Assembly: GCA_046330315.1 (NCBI GenBank)
Contig: JAXLSZ010000006.1
Span: 248,001-312,000, forward strand
Direction: 5' to 3'
Length of the DNA stretch: 64,000 nucleotides
Source of the DNA: JAXLSZ01 sp046330315
GTDB taxonomy: Bacteria > Actinomycetota > Thermoleophilia > Solirubrobacterales > 70-9
Positions 8,799-16,661 of the stretch are shown in pieces. Position numbers and translations under genes: made by a program. The notes under the pieces were generated by a model. That model had not been told where the DNA came from. It made no database searches and worked only from the letters and a program-made list of their open reading frames with translations. Every line of letters begins with the position of its first letter. Position 1 is the stretch's first letter.

Positions 8799-9556
8799 CG
8801 CTCAGCCCCCGGCCGCACGGCGTTGGCTCGACCCGCGGCGACCAGCTCGGGAACGGTGACGAAGCCGTAGCCCTCGGCGCCGAGCCGCTCCAGGGTCTTC
8901 GCGGTCGCCGCCACCGAGGCGGCGCGGTCGCCCTCCGGCACCCGGTAGTCGCCGTCGTGGAGCAGGACGAGGTCCCCGTCCCGGGCGCGAGCCGCCCGCC
9001 CGGCGATCGTCTGCGCGGTCTCGCGCTCGCGCCAATCCCAGCAGGTGATCGACCACAGCACCGGAACGTACCCCTCCCGGCGGAGAACCCGCAGCGTCCC
9101 TGGCCGGCGCCGCCCGTAGGGGGGCCGCATCAGCGTCGCCCCGTCGAGCCGGGTCGCCTCGACCCCGGCCGCGCCGATCGCCTCCCGGCAGCGCCCCAGC
9201 TCCTCGCGGACCTCCGCGGCGCCCTTGACCGGCATCGTCGGGTGGGTGTGGGTGTGGTTGCCGATCGCGTGGCCCGCCTCGGCAAGCTCGCGGACCAGCG
9301 CCGGCTCGCGCTCGGCCCAGCGGCCGACCAGGAAGAAAGTCGCGCGGGCGCCGTGCCGGGCGAAGAGCTCGATCAGCTCGGGGGTGTGGCGGGGATTCGG
9401 GCCGTCGTCGTAGGTGAGCGCGACGAGCTTCCCGGCGCCGGGGACGCGGCAGATCGTCGGGCCGTAGAGCTGGGAGGTCGGGCTCTGGCCGTGGTACCAG
9501 GCGAAGCCGGCCGCCGCCCCGGCGGCTCCGAGCGCCCCGAGCGCGCCCCGCCTCAC
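8795..9556 (-). CDS. Polysaccharide deacetylase (NodB-like) family protein
   Basis: 253 residues from a GTG at 9556 that overlaps the upstream glycosyltransferase stop by 4 nt (GTGA). The N-terminus (RRGALGALGAAGAAAGFAWY) is a signal or anchor segment. The NodB domain shows motif 1 LTYDDGPNPRHT with the paired Asp, motif 2 HAIGNHTHTHP giving the metal-ligand His residues, motif 3 RPPYGRRRPG and the late LLHDGD block. The family removes acetyl groups from GlcNAc or MurNAc in peptidoglycan, chitin or exopolysaccharide, here outside the membrane. A longer reading to 9790 exists but has no family similarity and runs inside the glycosyltransferase, so I chose the overlapping GTG. Confidence 0.88.
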   Translation of the reverse strand: MRRGALGALGAAGAAAGFAWYHGQSPTSQLYGPTICRVPGAGKLVALTYDDGPNPRHTPELIELFARHGARATFFLVGRWAEREPALVRELAEAGHAIGNHTHTHPTMPVKGAAEVREELGRCREAIGAAGVEATRLDGATLMRPPYGRRRPGTLRVLRREGYVPVLWSITCWDWRERETAQTIAGRAARARDGDLVLLHDGDYRVPEGDRAASVAATAKTLERLGAEGYGFVTVPELVAAGRANAVRPGAER

Positions 9557-10698
9557 CCTCGGGCTCCCCTCTTGCCGTCGCCGGCCGGGGTGCGGAGCGC
9601 CCGCCGGGCCCGGCGCCGGCGCCGGCGCATCTGGCGCGGTTCCGAGCGGGCGGCCGCCGCCGCCCGCACCTCGATCGCCGCCAGCGCCTCGGAGTTGCCC
9701 TCCTGGCGGTAGCCCGCAAGAGACTCGCGGAGCCGCGGGGTCTGCTCGAGGAAGGCGCCGAGGGTCTCCGGGTCGATCCTCTCGGCGCACATCCCGTAGC
9801 CGCGGGCCTGCAGGTAGCGGGCGTTCATCAGCTGCTCGAACTGGCCGCGAAGCGGAACCGAGAGCACCGGCTTGCCGAGGTAGACGGCCTCGCTGAGCAG
9901 CGAGAACCCTCCCCCCGCGACGACCCCCCGGCAGCTTCCCAGGGCCTCCACGAATCCCTGGTTGGAGGGCGGGCGGAACTCGAGGTTGCCCTCGACCCTC
10001 GCCTCCTCGGGCCCCCCGCGCATCCCGTAGACGAGGCAGCGGGTCCCGCTTGCGCGGAGGGCGTCGAGCAGGCGCCTCTCCCCGCTGGAGTAGACGAGCA
10101 GGTGGTCGCCCTCGGTCGGGTCGGTGGCGACGATCTCGGGGCGGACGATCGGCGGCACCAGGACGGTCCGCCGCCGGGCCAGCGGCGGGCGAAAGAACGT
10201 CGTGACGACGTAGTCGGTCGCTCCGGGGACCATCGAGCGAACCACGGCCTTGGCCAGCAGGTAGTCCTCGCGGTCATCGCCGATGATCCTACGCCCGTGC
10301 CTGAGACGGTCGATCGCGTTGATGTTGTCCACGGCGACCATCGGGGTCCTGGTGAGGAAGGCGAAGCGCGCCACCAGCGGCTCGAAGTCGGTGATCACCA
10401 CGTCGGGCTTCCACTCCCCCACCGAGGCGGCCCACCTCTGGACGATCTCCGGCAACTCCTCGCCGGCGCCGCGCAGGTTCTGCACGACCGTCTGCCAGCG
10501 CCGGATCTGGCCCTCCCCCATCGCGAAGGTCGGGCCGAAGACCTCCTCGACGTCGGGAAGGCGGTCGCGCAGGTGGCGATAGGCGGCACCCGAGGCGACG
10601 ACCCGGACCTGGTGGCGCTCCATCAACCGGTCGATCACCACCTCCGAGCGGGTGGCGTGCCCCATCCCCTCCCCGTTGACCCCGTAGAGGACCCTCAC
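9553..10698 (-). CDS. MJ1255/VC2487-type glycosyltransferase (GT-B fold)
   Basis: 381 residues from a GTG at 10698 that overlaps the stop of the upstream phosphodiesterase (GTGA). It opens RVLYGVNGEGMGHATRSEVV, the hallmark of this UDP-glycosyltransferase-like family. The C-terminal nucleotide-sugar domain has VVAGGGFSLLSEAVYLGKPV and the PLRGQFEQLMNARYL block. The last 35 residues are Arg-rich and low-complexity. Neighbouring genes (phosphodiesterase with membrane domain, deacetylase, exporter) point to synthesis or modification of a cell-envelope glycan or glycolipid. Acceptor and sugar are unknown. Confidence 0.82.
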   Translation of the reverse strand: MRVLYGVNGEGMGHATRSEVVIDRLMERHQVRVVASGAAYRHLRDRLPDVEEVFGPTFAMGEGQIRRWQTVVQNLRGAGEELPEIVQRWAASVGEWKPDVVITDFEPLVARFAFLTRTPMVAVDNINAIDRLRHGRRIIGDDREDYLLAKAVVRSMVPGATDYVVTTFFRPPLARRRTVLVPPIVRPEIVATDPTEGDHLLVYSSGERRLLDALRASGTRCLVYGMRGGPEEARVEGNLEFRPPSNQGFVEALGSCRGVVAGGGFSLLSEAVYLGKPVLSVPLRGQFEQLMNARYLQARGYGMCAERIDPETLGAFLEQTPRLRESLAGYRQEGNSEALAAIEVRAAAAARSEPRQMRRRRRRARRALRTPAGDGKRGARG

Positions 10699-12752
10699 CC
10701 GGCCCCGCCCGCGCCGTGTGGCCGGACCTCCAGTCCCGTCTTCGCAATCCAGGCGCGGAGGGTCGCGTGCATGGTCTCGGCGCCGACGATCGGGCCGTCC
10801 TCCTCGCTCCAGTGCGAAGGCACCAGGGCGAAGGGGTGCATCTGCCACCCGCCAAGCGCGCCGTGGGAGCCCATGAACTCCTCGAAGGGCGCCACCTCGT
10901 TGTCCGCCGGGTCGTAGATGCAGTTGACGAGGATGTCGGGGCAGTGGGGGAAGGAGTCGGTGCGGCGCAGGTGGTTGGCGGCGTTGACCCCGAAGCCGGC
11001 GAGCGGGTCGGAGCCGGTGACCGAGTCGTCCGCCAGGCGCCGCGCGCCACCGGCGCCGATCGCGACGCCGCCGCCCTCGTCGGCGCGGACCATCACGAAG
11101 CCGATGCCGGGATGATCGGCGAGCGTCTCGATCAGGCCCGGGTAGATCTCCCCGATCTCCCCGACGCTCATCCGCTCCCGGCTGGCGCGCAGGTAGATCA
11201 GTCCCAGCCCGCCCGAGGCCAGGACGACCGCGGGGTGGTCGCCGTCGGCGGCCAGCTGCTCGAGGGCCCGGCGGTTCTCCCCCAGCGCCACCTCGCCGTC
11301 GACCAGCCGCTTGCGCGTGGCGCGCTCGACGATCCTGCCGGCGACGCTCGTCTCCGCCCGGGCCTCGGTGAGCGCGCCGCCCAGGCTCGAGACGCCCTCG
11401 TCGGGTGCGTCGGGCGCGAACACGTCCACCCCGCCCAGCCCCCGCTCGACCAGCTCCTCGAGCGTCTCGCCGTAGCGCTGGCGGAAGGGGCGGCCCTGGC
11501 TCTGGCCGTGGTCGGAGAGGACCACAAGGTGGTAGGGGCGCGGAGCCTGCTCGATCGCCCGCTCCAGCCGCTCGAGCTCGGAGTCGTGGCGCTTGAGAAC
11601 CGCGAAGGCGTCGGGCTCCTCGATCCCGGAGTGGTGGGCGACTTCGTCGTAGCCGACGAAGGTCGAGTAGGTGACCGGGACCCCTTCGACGACGTCGCCG
11701 AGCAGGAGCGCCATGTTGAGGTCGCGCATCACCACGGTGATCGCCCCGCGCATGAAGGGGTAGAGCCCCCCGCGGTCCACGTGCTCGGCGCCGCTGCGGC
11801 GCTGCCGGCGGGCGGCGAGACGCTCGGAGAGGACGTCCCAGAAGTAGAGGAGGACCGTGCGGGTGAACCCGAAGGGGTCGGCGAAGTAGGCGAAGAACTC
11901 GCCGGTCCCGCCGCGGCTGCGGTCGCCGATCGCGGCCATGGTCGCCGAGCAGCGCGGCGCGTCGCCGCTGAACATGTTGCCGCGGCTGGTGCCCCCGGCG
12001 GCCAGCAGGCCGCCTCCATCGGAGCGGCGCCGCTCGATCTCCCGCGCGTCCTTGGCCCGGTTGGAGACCATCGTGCGATCGCTCTCCTTCTCGTACCAGC
12101 GGAAGGCGGGCATGTCGTGGTTCGAGCCCAGCAGGAGGCCGGCCTGGCTCGCCCCGGTCTGGGAGGAGAGGTCGCACTCCCAGCCGAGCAGGCGGTGGCT
12201 GCCCTCCTCCAGCCAGCGGGCCATGGTCGGGGCGTGGCCGTCGGCGATCGCGCGCCGCAGCACGGGCTCGGCGAGACCGTCGATCTCGAAGAGGATGACG
12301 CCGGGTACGTCGGTGCGGTTATCCCTGCCGGCCTTGCGGAAGCGGCGCCGGACGATCCGGAGCGCGCGGGCGTCGGGGTCGAGGCCGACCAGCGGGGTCA
12401 GCAGGAGCAGCATCAGCGTCAGGAAGAAGGCGACGCCGATCGCTCCCAGGAAGCTCGGGTGGCTGCCGTCGACCGCCGCGATCGCGAGGTTGATCACGAC
12501 CGCGTTGAGGACCAGCGAGCCGAGGCCGAAGGTGAGCACCGTCAGCGGCAGGGCGATGCGGATCAGCAGCGGCCAGAGCGCCGCGTTGAGGAGGGCGATC
12601 AGCGCGGTGGTGAGCAGGGCCGTCGTGAAGCGCGGCACGTCGATCCCGGGGATCAGCGCCGTGAGGATCAGGAAGGCGGTAGCCGTGAGCACCCAGAGCG
12701 CGAGGCTGCGCACCGCGGTCCCCAGACTGTCGTGCCCCCAGAGCCTGCTCAC
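10695..12752 (-). CDS. Membrane-anchored type I phosphodiesterase with N-terminal four-helix (phage holin IV/YvlD-like) domain
   Basis: 685 residues. Residues about 15-125 hold four hydrophobic helices matching the PF04020 (mycobacterial 4-TMS holin/YvlD) layout, with IPGIDVPRFTTALL between helices 1 and 2. From about residue 148 there is an alkaline-phosphatase-superfamily domain: FEIDGLAEPVLRRA gives the first metal Asp, the SSQTGASQAGLLLGS block probably holds the nucleophilic Thr/Ser, and VVLSDHGQSQG gives the distal Asp-His metal ligands. Such domains hydrolyse or transfer phosphodiesters and are often extracytoplasmic. The fusion recurs in actinobacteria as 'phage holin family protein', but its role is not established. 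It starts 7 nt after the MBL gene and overlaps the glycosyltransferase by 4 nt. Confidence 0.83.
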   Translation of the reverse strand: MSRLWGHDSLGTAVRSLALWVLTATAFLILTALIPGIDVPRFTTALLTTALIALLNAALWPLLIRIALPLTVLTFGLGSLVLNAVVINLAIAAVDGSHPSFLGAIGVAFFLTLMLLLLTPLVGLDPDARALRIVRRRFRKAGRDNRTDVPGVILFEIDGLAEPVLRRAIADGHAPTMARWLEEGSHRLLGWECDLSSQTGASQAGLLLGSNHDMPAFRWYEKESDRTMVSNRAKDAREIERRRSDGGGLLAAGGTSRGNMFSGDAPRCSATMAAIGDRSRGGTGEFFAYFADPFGFTRTVLLYFWDVLSERLAARRQRRSGAEHVDRGGLYPFMRGAITVVMRDLNMALLLGDVVEGVPVTYSTFVGYDEVAHHSGIEEPDAFAVLKRHDSELERLERAIEQAPRPYHLVVLSDHGQSQGRPFRQRYGETLEELVERGLGGVDVFAPDAPDEGVSSLGGALTEARAETSVAGRIVERATRKRLVDGEVALGENRRALEQLAADGDHPAVVLASGGLGLIYLRASRERMSVGEIGEIYPGLIETLADHPGIGFVMVRADEGGGVAIGAGGARRLADDSVTGSDPLAGFGVNAANHLRRTDSFPHCPDILVNCIYDPADNEVAPFEEFMGSHGALGGWQMHPFALVPSHWSEEDGPIVGAETMHATLRAWIAKTGLEVRPHGAGGAG

Positions 12753-12759
12753 GGCCTGA

Positions 12760-13665
12760 TCATCGTGGATCGGGGAGGCTGAGGGTGTCGCCGGGCTCGA
12801 GCACCTCGACCCGTACCCGCGGCGCGAGCTCGGCGGCGGCGCGGGCGAACTCGCGAGGCGGCTCGGTGAGGCGGTCGCCCATCGTCCAGCCGAGCAGGGC
12901 CGGGTGGTAGGTGCCCCAGTGGATCGGGACCGCGACGCGGGGCTCGATCAGAGCCGCCGCCCGGGCGGCCGAGCGGGGGTCCAGGTGGCCGGACCCGAGC
13001 TTGTGACCCCAGCCCCAGACGGGCAGCAGCGCGAGGTCCACCTCCCCGAGGTCGGACATCTGCTCGAAGATGTCGGTGTCGCCTGCGAAGTAGGTGCGCG
13101 ACCCCTCCGCGCCGATCAGATACCCCAGCGGCAAGGCGCCGTCGCCGGTGCCCCAGGGATCGCGGCGCCCGTCGTGGTCGGCAGGCACCGCCAGGACCTC
13201 GGCGCCGCCGATCCGCACCGATTCCCCGGCGGAGACCTCGTGGACCTCGAAGCGGCCGAAGCGGCTGACCAGGGAGCCGCCGCCGCGCGGCACGACGACC
13301 GCCGTTCCAGCCTCGATCTGCCGCATCGAGCGGCTGTCGAGATGGTCGCGGTGCAGGTGGGAGATCAGCACCGCGTCGAGGCCCGACCGCGTGGCGGGGG
13401 CGACCGGCGGCGGGTGGCGGCGGAGGAGCCCGACCCGGTCGCGGAGCATCGGGTCGGTGAGCAGCCTGGCCCCGGCAAGCTCGAGCAACACGGTCGAGTG
13501 GCCGACGTAGGTGACAGCGCCGACGCTGGCCGGCCCCGGCGCCCCCGCTTGCCCGGACCCGCGCCGATCGGGTCCCCCCGCTCGCTTGGTGCCAAGCTGA
13601 TCGCCCGCCCCCGCTTGCCCGGACCCGCGCCGATCGGGTCCCCCCGCTCGCTTGGTGCCGCTCAC
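12760..13665 (-). CDS. Metallo-beta-lactamase fold hydrolase with repeated N-terminal tail
   Basis: 301 residues if started at the GTG at 13665. The enzyme domain starts near residue 49 (VTYVGHSTVLLEL) and has LISHLHRDHLD (HxHxDH zinc site), AGDTDIF and PIHWGTYHP, resembling UlaG/NAPE-PLD-like hydrolases. Residues 1-48 are a low-complexity tail made of a 22-residue unit (KRAGGPDRRGSGQAGA...) present twice, encoded by a 53-bp perfect DNA repeat with a 66-bp period. No in-frame ATG/GTG/TTG exists between the tail and the domain, so either the tail is translated or a non-standard start is used. pdxH ends 3 nt upstream and the phosphodiesterase starts 7 nt downstream, so the gene is probably co-transcribed with both. 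Confidence 0.8.
   Translation of the reverse strand: MSGTKRAGGPDRRGSGQAGAGDQLGTKRAGGPDRRGSGQAGAPGPASVGAVTYVGHSTVLLELAGARLLTDPMLRDRVGLLRRHPPPVAPATRSGLDAVLISHLHRDHLDSRSMRQIEAGTAVVVPRGGGSLVSRFGRFEVHEVSAGESVRIGGAEVLAVPADHDGRRDPWGTGDGALPLGYLIGAEGSRTYFAGDTDIFEQMSDLGEVDLALLPVWGWGHKLGSGHLDPRSAARAAALIEPRVAVPIHWGTYHPALLGWTMGDRLTEPPREFARAAAELAPRVRVEVLEPGDTLSLPDPR
13541..13659. repeat. Two perfect 53-bp direct repeats, 66-bp period
   Basis: Copies at 13541-13593 and 13607-13659 are identical, separated by 13 bp. The period is 22 codons exactly, so the duplication keeps the reading frame of the MBL gene. Each copy contains GACCCGCGCCGATCGGGTC, an imperfect palindrome. Confidence 0.93.
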
Positions 13666-13668
13666 CGC

Positions 13669-14289
13669 TCAGGGGGCGAGGCGGCGGATCTCCCAGCCGC
13701 CGCCCCGGCGGGTGTAGAGGAAGCGGTCGTGGAGACGGGCCTGCTGGCCCTGCCAGAACTCGATGCTGCGCGGGCGCAGGAGGAAGCCGCCCCAGTGCCC
13801 GGGCCGCTCGATCTGCTCGCCCTCCCAGCGGGCGCGCGCCGCCTCGAGGCGGGCGTCGAGCTCCTCCCGTCCCTCCAGCGCCCGGCTCTGGGGCGAGGCC
13901 CAGGCCCCCAGGCGACTCTCGCGCGAGCGGGAGGCGAAGTAGGCGTCCGACTCCTCGCCGGGGAGGCGCTCTAGGTCCCCCCGGGCCCGCACCTGGCGGT
14001 CCTGTTCGCGCCAGTAGACGACCAGGGCCGCACGGGGGTCGGCGGAGATCTGGCGCCCCTTGGCGCTCTCGTAGTTGGTGAAGAGGCGAAACCCGTCGGG
14101 CCCGTGGCCCTTGAGCAGCACCATGCGCGCGTCGGGCCCTTCGGCGTCCAGCGTGGCGAGCGTCATCGCCTCGGCCAGCGGCACTTCCCGCTCGGCGCGC
14201 TCGAACCAGCGCCCGAACTGCTCGAACGGGTCCGCGGCGAGATCGGCGGAGCGCAGCAGCGGATGCTCGTGTCGGATCGGCTTGCTCAT
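13669..14289 (-). CDS. pdxH: Pyridoxamine 5'-phosphate oxidase
   Basis: 206 residues, a normal length. The FMN- and PLP-binding signatures are visible: MTLATLDAEGPDARMVLLKG, the block FTNYESAKGRQI, and the C-terminal EFWQGQQARLHDRFLY that contacts substrate. It oxidises pyridoxine or pyridoxamine 5'-phosphate to pyridoxal 5'-phosphate with O2 and FMN. The ATG at 14289 is preceded by a TAGGCT box (14298-14303) 8 nt away, so the message is probably leaderless; that box lies in the first unit of the repeat array at 14297-14444. The MBL gene begins 3 nt after its stop. Confidence 0.96.
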   Translation of the reverse strand: MSKPIRHEHPLLRSADLAADPFEQFGRWFERAEREVPLAEAMTLATLDAEGPDARMVLLKGHGPDGFRLFTNYESAKGRQISADPRAALVVYWREQDRQVRARGDLERLPGEESDAYFASRSRESRLGAWASPQSRALEGREELDARLEAARARWEGEQIERPGHWGGFLLRPRSIEFWQGQQARLHDRFLYTRRGGGWEIRRLAP

Positions 14290-14296
14290 TCCCGGG

Positions 14297-14444
14297 AAGC
14301 CTACGGACCCGCGCCTGGCCCGCTCATCGCGGGAAGGCCCACGGACCCGCGCCTGGCCCGCTCATCACGGCAGACCCACGCCTCGCGCCGGCCCGCTCAT
14401 CGCGGTAGACCCACGCCCCGCGCCGGCCCGCTCTCCACCGGGCC
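14297..14444. repeat. Four degenerate tandem repeats of about 35-40 bp
   Basis: Successive units share CC(T/C)ACG-CCCGCGCC(T)GGCCCGCTC followed by A/C-rich CATCGCGG or close variants. The array fills the space between pdxH and the YqgE gene. The first unit includes the probable pdxH -10 box TAGGCT (minus strand), so the array may have expanded around a promoter. Confidence 0.8.
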
Positions 14445-14502
14445 CGATGCCAACTGCCCGGCGACAGCCGAGAGGGCGGCGAGCCCGGTCTCGGGCAGGA
14501 TG

Positions 14503-15054
14503 TCAGTTGAGCGAGGGGTCCTCGGGCATCCTGGCCAGCAGCGCGTACTCGCCACCGCGGCGCTTCAGCACCGCCTCCCAGAGGTCGCCCTCGAAGAAGG
14601 GGTCCTCGGGGCTGGCCGGCTCGACCAGCCAGGCCTCGCGATCCAGCTCGCTCTCGAGCTGCCCCGGGCTCCAGCCCGAGTGCCCGGCGTAGACCCGGGC
14701 CCGGCGCAGCTCGGCCTCCTCGCCGGGGTCCACCACCCCGAGGTCGCCAACCACGATCTTCGGGGAGTCGGAGGGATCGGCGAACTGCCCCAGCAGGACG
14801 ACCGACTCCGGGCCCACCGGGCCGCCGATCCGAACCTTTTCCTCGGCCCCGAGGACCTCGGCGAGCGACGGGACGGCCTCGGCGACGGTCGTCTCGGAGT
14901 CGCGGTTGAGGACGACCCCGAACGCCCCGTCGGGACCGTGCTCGACCATCAGCACCACGGTCCGCCGGAAGAAGTCGAAGAGGCTCGGCGCGGCGATCAG
15001 GAGCTTGCCGCGCAGCGATTCCTTGCCCTGGTCCTCCATGCCCCCATTCTCCAC
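14503..15054 (-). CDS. YqgE/AlgH family (UPF0301) protein
   Basis: 183 residues. The family pattern is clear: GKLLIAAPSLFDFFRRTVVL, GAFGVVLNRDSETTVAEAV, GGPVGPESVVLL and the C-terminal YAGHSGWSPGQLESEL. The family is widespread, structurally characterised and of unknown biochemical function (AlgH affects alginate regulation in Pseudomonas). Start may be ATG 15054 or the in-frame ATG 15039, just before the conserved core. It is followed by the repeat array and pdxH on the same strand. Confidence 0.92.
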   Translation of the reverse strand: MENGGMEDQGKESLRGKLLIAAPSLFDFFRRTVVLMVEHGPDGAFGVVLNRDSETTVAEAVPSLAEVLGAEEKVRIGGPVGPESVVLLGQFADPSDSPKIVVGDLGVVDPGEEAELRRARVYAGHSGWSPGQLESELDREAWLVEPASPEDPFFEGDLWEAVLKRRGGEYALLARMPEDPSLN

Positions 15055-15077
15055 CCTGAACCCCTTCGTGGAAAGGA

Positions 15078-15134
15078 CCCCGCCGAGCTTCGGGTTTCCG
15101 ATGACTATCAGCGGGAAGTTGAAGTTCGGCGGGG
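15078..15134. repeat. Hairpin repeat, copy A of a dispersed 55-bp family
   Basis: CCCCGCCGAGCTTC (15078-15091) pairs with GAAGTTCGGCGGGG (15121-15134): 14 bp with one G-T wobble, enclosing a 29-nt loop. Bases 15080-15134 align without gaps to 61680-61734 at about 80% identity, including the loop. It lies 6 bp beyond the ADH stop codon (minus strand) and may serve as its terminator. Confidence 0.75.
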
Positions 15135-15139
15135 GGGGT

Positions 15140-16174
15140 TCAGGGGCGCAGGACGATCTTCAGAGCCTCGTGGCGGTCGTAGATCTCGTAGGCCTCGGCG
15201 GCCTGGTCGAGGCTCATGTGGTGGGTGACCAGCGGGCTGGGGTCCAGCTCGCCGCTGCTCAGCGCCTCGAGCACCGGATCGAGGTGGGCGATCACGTTGG
15301 CCTGGCCGCTGCGCAGGGTGAGCGACTTGATCCAGACCAGCCCCATGTGAACCTCGACGCGCTCGGAGTAGACGCCGATCACCGACACCGTCCCCGCCTT
15401 GCGGGCCAGCCGGCAGGCGAGCTCAAGCGCGTCGGGATGGCCGACCGCCTCGATCGCCGCGTCCACGCCGCGGCCCTCGGAGATCTCCTTGGCGGCCGCG
15501 CGGACGTCCTGCTCGGTGAGGTGGGCCGGAATGGCCCCGAAGGCCTCCGCCATGGCCAGGCGCTCGGCGACGGTGTCCACCGCGAGCACCGCCGAGGCCC
15601 CGACGGCGCGGGCCGCCTGCACCGCGCAGAGGCCGACCGGGCCGAGCCCCAGCACCGCGACGCTCTGGCCGGGCTCGACCGCCGCCTCTCGCACCGCGTG
15701 GTAGCCCGTGCCCATAACGTCCCCGGCGAACAGGGCGACGTCGTCGGACATCCCCTCGGGGACCTCTCGCAGGGTCATCTCGGCGTTGGGCACCTCGAGC
15801 AGCTCGGCCTGGGCCCCCTGCAGGGAGCCGAGCGTGGAGCCGTGCCCGAAGACGCGCCCCCGGTCGCACTTGTGGAAGAGGCCGGCACGGCAGAAGAAGC
15901 ATTCCCCGCAGGCCGTGAGGAAGGCGCCGAGCACGCGGTCGCCCTCCCTAAAGGCGCTGACCTCCTCGCCCGCCTCGACCACGGTCCCGACGTACTCGTG
16001 TCCGATCGTGAAGCCCTTCTCGATCGGGACGCGCCCGTGGTAGATGTGCAGGTCCGAGCCGCAGACGCCGGTCGCCTCGACCCGGACCACCGCGTCGCGG
16101 GGCCCCTCCACGTGGGGGTCGGGCTTCTCCACCACCCGGACCTCGCCGGGCGCCTGGAAGGTGACGGCGCGCAT
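15140..16174 (-). CDS. Zinc-dependent medium-chain alcohol dehydrogenase
   Basis: 344 residues. The catalytic-zinc residues are Cys in GVCGSDLHIYHG and His-Glu in IGHEYVG. Structural-zinc cysteines lie in CGECFFCRAGLFHKC. The NAD(P)-binding Rossmann motif is VLGLGPVGLCAVQAAR. It belongs to the threonine-dehydrogenase/formaldehyde-dehydrogenase-like group of MDR enzymes; substrate unknown. A -10 box TAGGGT at 16182-16187 lies 7 nt before the ATG and overlaps the TAG stop of the DUF202 gene, so it likely has its own leaderless promoter although the gap to DUF202 is only 10 nt. Confidence 0.9.
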   Translation of the reverse strand: MRAVTFQAPGEVRVVEKPDPHVEGPRDAVVRVEATGVCGSDLHIYHGRVPIEKGFTIGHEYVGTVVEAGEEVSAFREGDRVLGAFLTACGECFFCRAGLFHKCDRGRVFGHGSTLGSLQGAQAELLEVPNAEMTLREVPEGMSDDVALFAGDVMGTGYHAVREAAVEPGQSVAVLGLGPVGLCAVQAARAVGASAVLAVDTVAERLAMAEAFGAIPAHLTEQDVRAAAKEISEGRGVDAAIEAVGHPDALELACRLARKAGTVSVIGVYSERVEVHMGLVWIKSLTLRSGQANVIAHLDPVLEALSSGELDPSPLVTHHMSLDQAAEAYEIYDRHEALKIVLRP

Positions 16175-16184
16175 CGAGCCGACC

Positions 16185-16580
16185 CTAGAGAAAGACGAGC
16201 ACCAGGGTCGCCAGGCCGAGGGCGATCCCGCCGCCGGTCAGCAGGGAGACCGCGCCGGCCGAGACGGGCCGGAAACGGCCATCCTCGAGCTGGCGCGATA
16301 CCGCGCCCGCCCGGGCGTTCCCGTAGAGGATCAGGCCGACCCCGTAGACGGCGTACCCGGCGCCCACCACGGTGTAGGGCCAGCGCACGTCGGCGTGGCC
16401 GAGCTCAGGGACGACCCGGGCGATCGCCAGGGCGACGGCCAAGGCGGTGAGGCCGGTACGCCACCAGGCGAGCTGGGTGCGCTCGTTGGCCAGGTAGGTG
16501 CGGCGGGTCGCGTCCCGGTAGCGCGACTCGGAGTCCGCCCGCCGGCGCTCGGCAGGCGCTGGGGATCGTCCGGCAGTCAC
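16185..16580 (-). CDS. DUF202 (YidH-like) small membrane protein
   Basis: 131 residues from a GTG at 16580. The DUF202 signature is TYLANERTQLAWWRTGLTAL (about residues 28-47), followed by two further hydrophobic helices (VVGAGYAVYGVGLILYGNAR and a C-terminal GGGIALGLATLVLVFL). These are three-helix inner-membrane proteins without an assigned biochemical role. An in-frame extension to 17111 runs antisense through the SDR gene and is not believed. An 11-nt near-copy of the start region (GGCAGTCACGGC) lies 26 nt upstream but out of frame. Confidence 0.82.
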   Translation of the reverse strand: MTAGRSPAPAERRRADSESRYRDATRRTYLANERTQLAWWRTGLTALAVALAIARVVPELGHADVRWPYTVVGAGYAVYGVGLILYGNARAGAVSRQLEDGRFRPVSAGAVSLLTGGGIALGLATLVLVFL

Positions 16581-16661
16581 GGCGCTGAGTATCGCTCGGC
16601 AGTCACGGCACGGAATATATGAGGGTCTAGGCTGAGGCAAACCGAGGATGGGAGCGAGGAG

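Noticed and set aside
10716..12782. 688-residue plus-strand frame opposite the holin-domain phosphodiesterase
   Set aside because: Mirror frame of a well-supported gene in GC-rich DNA; Arg/Gly/Pro/Val composition and no motif.
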